Below are positions 35,064 to 43,859 of a stretch of DNA of 64,000 bases, one piece after another. Numbering within the stretch: position 1 is the first letter of the stretch; each line of letters opens with the position of its first letter. The DNA comes from Acanthochlamys bracteata (Eukaryota > Streptophyta > Magnoliopsida > Pandanales > Velloziaceae), in the NCBI GenBank assembly GCA_019914995.1, contig CM034139.1, positions 2,024,461-2,088,460 on the forward strand, read 5' to 3'. Made by a program: the position numbers and the translations under genes. Below the pieces are notes generated by a model, which was given only the letters and a program-made list of their open reading frames with translations, did not search any database and was not told where the DNA came from.

Positions 35064-35217
35064 ATGTCCCTGCATCTGTATTGAAATGCATTAGCAAAGC
35101 AAAAATAATGCCTCAAGCAACTTAAGATGTATTTGTCCTGGTAAAAGCTGCGAATACCAGAAAATAGAGCCACTAAACAGTGAAATTCCATAGCTAATTT
35201 ACAACACAATGACAAAC

Positions 35218-35262
35218 CCCAAAGTCATGAATTCCACAACTTTGTATCTGAAAACAATTATC
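35218..35262 (-). CDS. Module C exon, open (45 nt)
   Basis: Minus strand CTGCAG|GATAATTGTTTTCAGATACA ... CATGACTTTGGG|GTTTGTC. It encodes DNCFQIQSCGIHDFG with no stop, 15 whole codons, so it is in phase with module D directly upstream (35377-35505), which also ends on a whole codon. The other C copies (19.4, 62.16 kb) have a stop at the fifth codon. Protein family unknown. The donor GGG|GTTTGT is weak. Confidence 0.4.
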
Positions 35263-35376
35263 CTGCAGAGGTAACCAAAAGCAAAATCTTGGTTATTGCG
35301 TGCAAGAAATAGATGAATACAAAAACGCAATAGGAGTGGAACACACCAAGCAAAAGAACAGAGATCCTAGGTGTAC

Positions 35377-35505
35377 CTGAAAATTATGAATTGCAACATC
35401 CCTCATGACCGCAACATCTGATGGCATTATTGCACAATATGTTAGAAAAGCGTCCGAAAACATCACACATCTACAAATCCAGAAAATTTTCGATAGTTGC
35501 TGCAT
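35377..35505 (-). CDS. Module D exon, fully open (129 nt, 43 codons)
   Basis: Acceptor ATTGCAG|ATGCAGCAACTATCG and donor AATTTTCAG|GTACAC bound an exon of exactly 43 codons with no stop: MQQLSKIFWICRCVMF..., then CAIMPSDVAVMRDVAIHNFQ. A second long open version lies at 55455-55590 (QQLSIVILDFVQ...VVIVRMLEVIVL). Four other copies are frameshifted. Conservation of both splice sites across copies supports a real ancestral exon. The function is unknown; this open copy is rather hydrophobic in its middle. Confidence 0.5.
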
Positions 35506-35527
35506 CTGCAATAGAAGTAAAAGAAAA

Positions 35528-37577
35528 AAGCAACCATACCAAGTGAAAATTATTATTAAAAAAATACCATGAGATTAACGCTGATGATGTCAACCTGATA
35601 GTCAATGACTTGGAGAGTTCTAGCAGAGGCAGTTGATCTTCTAGCCTATAGGACAGACAAAGGGAGGCCAAACAATCGATGTGCAAGAAAACTAATCAGC
35701 ATACACAACAAAAAAGGAATTTGAAGTAGGCAAACTAACTAGCTAATAAAAAGACGCTTGATTCATCAAAAGCACCAAAGAAAGGTTGACTCTCAAGCCA
35801 GCACTCAATTGGTTCTTTTGACATGGAATGAAGTTGTAGACACAGAAATCAATTAGCATGCAAGAAGAACCAAGAGGTCCAACCAAAGAAGAAGAGAACT
35901 TAGCTAACAACATGACCAATTGCTTGATCGATTCCCTTGCATCAAACAGAAGTTTGCCTTCCAACTGAACTCCATCTGTTCTTGTTAACCCTAAATAAAA
36001 GAGAACAGGAAAAAGAATCAGCATGCAAGTAACCTAAAATTCTAGCAGCGTAAAAAGATTTGGAAAAGCACCTAACTTAACTAATCAAGTGAAAATGACT
36101 GCTTGATTTATTGCCAGCATTGAAGAGAACTCGATCCTCCCACCAGCGCTCGATTCTTTAAATCTGAAGAGAAGGAAAAATGAAAAATAATTTAGTACCT
36201 AACAAAACAAAGAAAGCTAAGGAGCTAAACAAGGACTCACGAAGAAGCAGGTAAGTGACTACACGACTGATTGCCATGCAAGGAGAAGCATAGAACACCT
36301 AACTGCTACTCGATTAATTCTTTGACCTAAAAGGATAAGAGATATATGAAAAACAATCAGTACCAAGCAGGTTAACAGATTATGGATCAAGAAAAGAGTT
36401 AAGAGAAGCAGGAAAATTAACTAAGCATGAAAGCTGCTACTTGATTGTATGCCATTCACAAAAAGTCACCCCCCTCCAAGGAGCACTCTATTGCCTCTTT
36501 GCCTTAGAACAAAGAGGGAGGCAGGATAGATAATCAGTATGCAAGAAAACTAAAAACATTAAGAAGCAAAAGAAGGATTCTGAGAAGAAGGAAACTTGAC
36601 TAAGCTTGCAACGAGTGCTTTATTGATTGTTTGCAACGAAAAAAAGTTTGACCACCGAGCACCACTAAATGCAGCAACATTGGAGAACTGAGAAAGCAAA
36701 CTAACCAGAGAACAAGATTTAAGACATCATTACTCTGTCAGAGCTAACACATAATCCACTAACAAAAACAGTTGACAGGCAAAAATTTTAGAGTTTCAGA
36801 CGTCTCGGTAAATACATCTTATAAGAGGCGACCGTGAGCTCCCATTCTTATGTTGACCAAATTCGCTAATTTTGTCACTTTATACTATTTACTCATCTAG
36901 AATATTAGTCTGTCGCAATCATTGTAGTTATCCATGCCCCACCTCAAAATTTGTTTTCTCCAGTGTGAGATCAATTTAACTGGCCTTGGTGTCAGTTTAC
37001 ATTAGCATTTAGTTTAAAAAATTATGAACATAGACCAAGAGGGAGTGCACAGACCATTTCCAAGTCCTAGCAAAAAGTTTACTTAACAGGGAGTGCACAG
37101 ACCATCTCCAACTGGTCTCAAGAGAGCTGCTAAACAAACAAATTAAATTAAATTGAATACAAAAGAGACCCTTTCAGTGTAAAGTTTTTTTACAAGTGCT
37201 TCAGCTACCAATCCTCTTGCTTCCAGACTCATGCAACAAGAACATAGCAAGAAGCAATCAATGGAGATCAAAGAAAAAGAAAAGGGCATGAAAGCAACAA
37301 CGGCAACGGATCAAACAGCAACACAAATTCATCAGGAACGGCAGTCACCTTTGCTATAGCTGAATGCTTTATATTGAATTATCTGTTTCCTTAGAAGTAT
37401 CCAAAAATACAAAATCTTGTGCTACATTAATGTGGATACATTTGTTATTAGGAATTTCCGGAATGGATTTTCTAGGTTCTCTAGTCCGGTCACTTTATAT
37501 TGGTTAAACATGGAACTGCTCTTTGCTCATATGCAAAAACCTACATGATGCAGCATCTTTAAACTGGAAAACACAAA

Positions 37578-37614
<37 letters not shown>

Positions 37615-37945
37615 GCCTCAAAGGAGTAGCATGCTAACTCCAAAATGGACATTCTAGAGGAACCACGAAATACAATAAAATCTACTTGATTTGATAAAAG
37701 TTTAAATACAAAGGCGCAAAATTTATGCAGAATCTACGACAGCTGCACATAAATGACAAGAACTACAATGTCTACATCTTCCGGGAATGGATTAATCAAA
37801 TATAGGCTAACCAGTCTTATGCAGATATTAAACAAACACATATATTTTGACCTATCAATAATAGTAACTCCCTAGTTTCTATATCACTACTTACATATAA
37901 TTTTCTTTGTACTAGATTAAGAATTTATTACAACAATGCAACATT
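35528..37945 (-). repeat. Recent duplicate block II (near-identical to 31396-34215)
   Basis: Contains ~175-bp block 8 (35580-36690, seven units) and spacer. Compared with block I it has lost 423 bp at 37371: the deletion joins two copies of ATATT (33217-33221 and 33640-33644 in block I), cutting the exon-4-like copy short. A (TA)n tract is at 37582-37609. Confidence 0.85.
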
Positions 37946-38443
37946 CATAATTCTTGGACAGGCATCCAATTGGCATAATGCCAAAGCTCATCATCCTAAA
38001 CTATATTAAGAAATAAAGAGCTCAATTGCAATCCAAGATGAAATTAAACATACAGAAAATCAAAGGAAACTTTTAACTTGTTTCATTTCAAGCGACACAA
38101 CAGCTTCACTTGGTTCCTATATCGCTGCCACATCACATTGCCATCTGCAACCTAAATGGATAAACCAATAAAAGAAGGAAGCTAATCTCAAAGGAATCAG
38201 TAAGAATCAGTAAGAATGCTTCACTCCACAAGATTATTTAATAGATGTTAGGGAGAAGCAACAAGAGACTCCTGTTAGAGGTTTACTAAACAGCAGCATT
38301 CACTTGTGTTTAATGGAGGACTCTTGCCAGCTAGGCAAATGCGAACTAATGCAGGATTCAATGTATACACCTTCCACTAGGAATCTTCTATGAAAGAGCA
38401 AATGATCAATCAGCAACATAAATTCAACAGAAATAAGGCTCAC

Positions 38444-38558
38444 CTCTGAACTAGCTAGACGATTTATGTTCTCAGGATAATAACAAATTTTCCTCAGGCC
38501 CATAACAAGTACTGGAGAAACATCAAGGATGGAGCCATATAGAAAGTCAGTACCCATG
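38444..38558 (-). CDS. Exon 4 of the unidentified minus-strand gene (115 nt, open)
   Basis: Acceptor TTTCTTTAG|CATGGGTAC, donor TCAGAG|GTGAGCC. After one base that completes a codon, 38 codons are open: MGTDFLYGSILDVSPVLVMG then LRKICYYPENINRLASSE. The length and phase (enters in phase 2, leaves in phase 0) match the microexon upstream, which leaves two spare bases. At least ten diverged copies occur in the window, the best conserved phrase being DFL(F/Y)(D/G)SILDVS..L..GLRKIC...PE.IN. This is the most recognisable piece of the locus, but I cannot place it in a family. Confidence 0.6.
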
Positions 38559-38776
38559 CTAAAGAAACTAATAAAATCCATTTCTTAAGGTAAAAACACT
38601 CTATTGTATTAACTTCAAGTTTCCCCATTATACATACCAAACAACAAGATTTTGGAATCCAGAAATTCAACTCAATTTAGTTCATAATTTTATTCTACTA
38701 ATCCAAAAGCTGCTATGCCCACTACTAAGACAAACCAATCACAGTAATACTTAAAGAGCTCCTACTTCTTTCTCAC

Positions 38777-38799
38777 TGAGCTTCCAAATTAAATGGTTG
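38777..38799 (-). CDS. Exon 3, 23-nt microexon
   Basis: Minus strand GCATTAG|CAACCATTTAATTTGGAAGCTCA|GTGAGA encodes QPFNLEA plus two bases; exon 4 supplies the third. Copies near 14.97, 15.81, 58.59 kb (CAACCATTTAAAATTTCAAG|GTAG, 20 nt) keep the same entering and leaving phase although three bases shorter, which argues for past coding constraint. Confidence 0.5.
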
Positions 38800-39222
38800 C
38801 TAATGCACAGAGAAAATAGACATTAAATACTTCAGCTACAAAACAGCATAAATAATTAAGTCTAGATATTGGTCCTAAATCAGTTTGATTAACTTTTTAT
38901 TTAGTGGGAATTCTTGATTGGCTTGATTTTTCTTCAAGGGAAGAAACAAAAGTAAAAGAATTAAAGAACAACACCCTAAGAGTAATGCCTAAACAGCAGA
39001 TAGTCTTTAATAAAAACAAAACTTATGACAGATAGATAAATAATTCCAAAAGACCATGTGAATCTTGAAAACGGGAAAACATCAAGCGGCAAAAAGACAA
39101 TTACTCTTTTACAAATTATTGAAGGAAGACTTAACCATGGTGGGCAAGGAAAAGAACATAAAACTATGATTCTAATGACATATTGCGGCATTTGCGTCTG
39201 GTCAGTAATAGATTAAACCTAC

Positions 39223-39256
39223 CTGCTTCCTGTTTGTGACATCCAGTTGTGAATGG
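39223..39256 (-). CDS. Exon 2, 34-nt exon (HSQLDVTNRKQ)
   Basis: Acceptor CAACAATCAG|CCATTC, donor AGGAAGCAG|GTAGGT. It enters in phase 2 (one base completing a Ser codon from exon 1) and leaves in phase 0. Copies: 16290-16340 (34 nt, open, FPQLEVTNRKQ), 26245-26286 (40 nt, open, same phase), 59060-59105 (34 nt, last codon TAG) and 15425-15470 (acceptor lost). Confidence 0.55.
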
Positions 39257-39918
39257 CTGATTGTTGATACAGAATTGTGACATCACAGTTTAACATTAAA
39301 TTAATGAATGAGAACAAAAGCTCATGTCGATGACAACAAACATAAATTTAAAATACAAGAATTTGAGAATTTGTAAAACAACAACAGTTACTCCCAACTT
39401 TGATAATTTGTAAATAGTGTCTATAACATCCAGGAGAAGATGAATCTTAAACTACACTATATTTTGACCTATCAATAAAAGTGATTCCCAGTTTCTTTAT
39501 CCTACAGGAATGAATCATGCATAGCTCTTACAGAAGAACTAAGCCATTTCCTAGAGTCTTTAGAAACAAAGAACCAACCGAAACCACAAACCAACTGAAA
39601 CCAGTAGCGCACTCGTACATGACGAAGCGCACTTTTAAAACAGAGAATCCCAGGCATTGTTTCAAAATCCCTGAACGCTCATTTTGCAAAGAAAAAATTC
39701 TTGCACCCAAACGCAGCAGAAAAAATATTCTTTGTATCCAAATACCAACAGAAAAAAAATCTTGCATCATCAATTGTTTTCTCACGGCAGCCGCTCAAGA
39801 AAAAAAAGGGTTTTAACGAAACAAAGAACCAATTGCAACCTTAAACCAACTAAAACCAAGAACCAAATAATGAAATTAAAGCAAAAGAAAAAGAAAATAG
39901 AATCATTTACCCAATTAC
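39257..39918 (-). other. Intron 1 of the unidentified gene
   Basis: GTAATTGG...CAATCAG. AT-rich, with repeated ACCAA(C/A)TGAAACC-like phrases near 39570-39605 and 39820-39860. Plus- and minus-strand open frames here are not conserved elsewhere in the locus. Confidence 0.5.
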
Positions 39919-39995
39919 CTCGCCGGCGAACAGAGAAGAACTGGAAGCGGCGATGTTTTTGAAGCCATTGCTGGCCGGTCGAGAAAGAAGACCAT
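39919..39995 (-). CDS. Exon 1, coding part of the unidentified gene
   Basis: ATG at 39995 starts MVFFLDRPAMASKTSPLPVL and continues LCSPA with two spare bases before the donor GGCGAG|GTAATTGG at 39918. A second in-frame ATG is at 39968. It is the only first exon in the window. Exons 1-2-3-4 (77 + 34 + 23 + 115 nt) join without a stop through three phase changes, which is unlikely by chance. The Ser/Pro/Leu-rich start could be a targeting peptide. Exons downstream of exon 4 are not assigned. Confidence 0.55.
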
Positions 39996-40230
39996 TGCCG
40001 GTGGAGGGAGAAGAGTTGCGGGACAACTGCTACGATTGCCCAATCCGCCGCTGACGACTTCGATCGCTGCCGGTGGAAGCGTGAGAAAGAATTTAGAGAG
40101 ACGAGTAGGCGGGAAGTGAGAGAGAGAGAGAGCGCTCTTAATACGACGCTTTCTATTTTTTGTTTTCTGTGATTATTGTTTCCTTGTTTGCGTTTAAAAG
40201 AGATATTATACTATTTAAGAAAGAGAATAA
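39996..40230 (-). promoter_or_regulatory. 5' leader and probable core promoter of the minus-strand gene
   Basis: On the minus strand a CT-rich tract (40110-40132, CTCTCTCTCTCTCACTTCCC) and a GC-rich leader with CCACCGGC repeats precede the ATG at 39995. This is a common design of plant 5' leaders. About 75-95 bp further upstream, near 40204-40210, TATAATA is a candidate TATA box. The transcription start is inferred only. Confidence 0.45.
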
Positions 40231-40701
40231 GCGATCCAACGGTAACAAATCTTTATCTTGAAAAACGAAGGCAAAATAGACTTAATTGTAACAAAAAAGA
40301 AAATAAATCATCTAATCCGAAAGTAAGGGTAGTATAAAAAGTCTAGTAATTAAAGAAACTAAAAGCTCTTAGCGTAATATTGTGTAAATTAATGAAAAAT
40401 TATGGGCTAAAAGTTTTACTTGTTGTATACAAAATGGACTACATAAGTATTATAAACACTACTATAAGGAACTAATAAATATTTCTAATATCTAGAAAAT
40501 GTTTCTTGTTCAATTTTAGCACCTAAAATTACTGAGATCCCTATAAGAGATCCCTAAAGAGTTGTTTTTAAGTCTTTAAAATGTATGTGAAAACAATTAA
40601 ATAATATTTTATGATAAAGCAATTTTTTCAAAAAATAAGGAAAGTGAATTTAAGAATTATAGAAACTAGTACACATTTCTCAATTGTTTAATTTTGATTT
40701 T
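40231..40701. other. Intergenic AT-rich sequence
   Basis: No gene, repeat or RNA recognised. It lies between the promoter of the minus-strand gene and the solo LTR. Confidence 0.6.
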
Positions 40702-40706
40702 GTATT

Positions 40707-43700
40707 TGTAATAACTTGATTTGTGGTAGGCTAGACTAAGCTATAATTGGAGATAAGTGCTCTAACATGCAATATTTTTCTCCTTATCTTCTTCCCTCTT
40801 CTTCACCCGCAGCTCACCGAGCCCCTCTTTGTCTGTGCTTGAATTTGGCTCTCCCTAGCTGCCGGCCACCGAGAGCTTAGCCTCCAAACCTTCTGCAGCA
40901 ACCCTCCACCCTCGTTGACGCCTTCACTATCGCTTGGACGGCTATTTCTGCGAATTGAGGTCCGGCGGCAAAACCCAAAGCTTATCGGAATTTCTTCGCC
41001 GGCGATTCCACCACTCCGAGCATCAGTTTTTTTTCATCTCCTTACCGTGATGAGACTTTCCCCTCTATCAATTTATTGAGATTTTAGCATTGGCGTCGGA
41101 ACACAAGATTTTGCCGGGCCGCCGAGAAATCTATAGATTTCGGCCGCCTGTTCTTGATTTAGGTTTCATCGTCTTCCGTCTCGAGTTCGGCCAGTGCAGC
41201 TGCATTTTTAACCACATGAACGCCCCTTAGCCGAAGTTCGCCGGAACCCTAATTTTCGCCGGAATCCGGCGAGCCGGCGAGACCCACGGACAAGGTAAGT
41301 TATAATATCTCTACTGTCGGTTGATCTTATCTTTGAACCTTTGGATAAACCGTTTCGTTATAGGTGTTGTTTGGGTCGAAAATGGGCGAGTTCACCATTG
41401 AGACGCGAGGCTGTTGAAGAGTTCGACTTGCTTGGATTTGGTAAGCCGTTGTAACCACTAGTCTTAGTATTAGTCGAGTATTACGGTTTATAAGTTATTG
41501 ATGGAATGGATCAAATAGTTAATAATGGATCTTGGTTCGATTGTGCTTTAGAGCTTGTTGAGTTAAATGGGTTTTAGTTGCGTGTTAAGATTGTGAAGTA
41601 GTTCATGTTATCAAGATGGGATGGTGATATTTTTCGTGTATATTATAGGACTTGATGAGCATCTTGGATATCCAAATTGATGATAGCTATAGAAATTGAG
41701 AGATTATATGGACATACAGGTGAGGGTTACTTGCGTCTTTCCTTCTTAGCTTATCGTTAGATTTTTAATGCAAGTAACATCTGCTTTGGAAACTCCGGCA
41801 TGATTTGCCAATTTCAGTGCATAATATGATTGATCGTTTCATGCCATAAAGTGCTTGTGCATGGATAATTGTATAAGGTCATTATAACATAGAAATTATA
41901 AGGAGCATACTGGAAATAAAATAAGTTGTATGATTGATGAGAGCACCATATTTGTATGTTATAATCTAAAATTTGTAATATGCAGATATATGAGATCTAT
42001 AGGATGTCTATATTGCATAGCATGTAAACTTGACAAGAGTATTATGCTATTAAAGTGGCTAGATATAGATATTACAACTCTATATCAAGTTATGACATGC
42101 TAAGCTACGAGAAGCCTTAAATCTAACATATTAGCATGCTTTTAGTATATACATGACTCGAATAATTTTGCAGACAAATTGATAGAATTAAATTGTATGT
42201 CATATGGGGTTCTGCATGGAATGCACTTTTTATAAAGCATGCTGATCAAGAATGGTGATTATTATAACCATGATGCATAGTAATTTTAGATATGTGAGAT
42301 TGACTTCACATATTGTTTGCATATGAATTGGAAGCATAGAGATGTGACATTTGTATACCTACACGTGTATAGGCATTGATTATGATTGAAACTTGGTGGA
42401 GGCTTTTAGGCCTGATTCATCATGTGAAAATGCATATGACCTATGACTAATGTCTGTAAGGGCTCAGATTTGATTGACCTATTATGCATAGACACTCGCG
42501 CTGCATGAGGCAGGCGAGTCAGGGGCTGAGATCAGGACCCCAGTGGGTGTGGGGGCGGGCACCCACCTATGGCCATAGTATTGTTAGGCCCATGCGCGTG
42601 GGGGCGATACCACGGCCCATCCGGTTCGATAACCCGGGATGGTTATACCTCGCCGAGGCAGGAGTAGTCTGGTTGGTAGGTTGAGCTGGAGATTGGATCT
42701 TGCTCTTTGCTTTATGATTATTATCCTGATTCCCTGATTAGTGTCACATCATATAGATAGATGCATGTGCCTGCACGATGACATATGTAGATGTTATAGA
42801 CTTGCATTGACCTTTTACTCCATTTCGACTGTTGACAAATAATAGAACATAGATATAGATACTTCTGCATGCATAATCATACATATAGATAATATTGGTA
42901 TGCGTGAATTATATTACATGTAATTACGTATGTTTATTTTTGGATAACTTGCTATACGAGAAATGTAAACGCAAATGTACAAGTCTTTAATTGAGGCATA
43001 CAATATATATATAACTTACATTTTCGCTCGCTTACATGTGTGTATATTAATGGCAGTATAATACGAGTTGGAGACATGTTTCCGCCTCATTATTTGAATA
43101 TGTAAGAATTAAGAACTCATGTAGCATAATTAATTGTTACAAGGAAAGGGTTGTGTTGCATGTCATATTTTTCGTATCTGTCCTTATTTGAACTAGGTCG
43201 ATATGGGATGACCTAGAACTAGATAAGGCATGCTCTGATCTATCAATGCATTTATGACATGTAGAGGAGCAGGAAGATAACAATTAGGTAATGCATTAGA
43301 GCTTATAATGGTGCATTCCTGATTTATTACCTCACTGAGACTGGGCTCAGCTTTTTCTTTCTTTGGCCTCCCCCAGTTGTTACAGGGTTTAACTGGAGTT
43401 TAGTGGATTCTCGCTACCAAGGATCAGCGTGGCGCTAGAAGGGTACGTGTTCTTATTTTAATAATTCATTTGGTTGGCTCTGTAACACTCGAGGGACTGT
43501 ACTATTCTTATTATTGTTTATAAATTATCAGCTTGGCATTCGATTGTTGATTTAATTATTTCCTCCTTTGTTGAGATGTATTACCGCAGGTAGCGGTTGT
43601 ATAAGTTATTAAGTCTCTTTTTGTGTTTTATTTATTCGTATTGTTGAACGGATTTGTGATAGTATTGTGGTGGTTTAATTGTTAGGTTCATCTCCTTGAA

Positions 43701-43854
43701 TTTTAGGGAAAGTTTTGTCAAATTTTTTCAAAAATTTGGATTTATGACATTTTGAGTCGATTTTGTGTTAGGCTTACTGGACTGGGCCGAGTTTGGGTTC
43801 TACTTGGACTTGGTTTAGCCTAGTGCCGGTTATAGCCCAGGTTGGGTCATGACA
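40707..43854. mobile_element. Solo LTR of a gypsy-like retrotransposon, 3148 bp, with 5-bp target duplication
   Basis: Begins TGTAATAACTTG and ends GGGTCATGACA, with GTATT directly outside both ends (40702-40706 and 43855-43859). No gag-pol lies inside. The GC-rich patch at 40800-41300 and the GGGGGCG/CACCCACC patch at 42480-42690 are typical of long LTRs of plant Ty3/gypsy elements; assignment to the chromovirus/Tekay-like group by length and style is an inference. The plus strand has CGGACAAG|GTAAGT at 41290-41303, a possible splice donor in the transcribed leader. The single LTR implies loss of the internal region by recombination between two LTRs. Confidence 0.85.
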
Positions 43855-43859
43855 GTATT

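Larger units (their letters stand above)
13614..40130 (-). other. Large repeated gene-like locus (exon modules plus ~175-bp tandem units), left copy
   Basis: This 26-kb region has no long open frames. It is built from modules that recur in the same orientation and roughly the same order: short exon-like pieces bounded by AG and GT, and blocks of a degenerate ~175-bp unit. The only leader and first exon lie at the high-coordinate end, near 40.0 kb, so transcription would run on the minus strand. Sets of exons 2-3-4 recur near 39.2/38.8/38.5, 26.3/25.8/25.6 and 16.3-15.4/15.8-14.97/14.65 kb. Most downstream copies carry stops, lost splice sites or frameshifts and are probably pseudo-exons. No protein family is recognised. 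A non-coding RNA gene is an alternative. Confidence 0.6.

Noticed and set aside
34714-35125. Overlapping open frames on both strands of 73-127 codons
   Set aside because: They arise from the GC-rich part of the 550-bp insert, overlap on both strands, and show no domain or splice context.
38976-39191. 71-codon minus-strand frame as an exon
   Set aside because: It has no conserved AG/GT borders and is stop-interrupted in the paralogous stretches near 16.1 and 58.85 kb.
42484-42684. 66-codon plus-strand frame
   Set aside because: It lies inside the solo LTR, in a GC-rich patch typical of long gypsy LTRs; there is no supporting motif.
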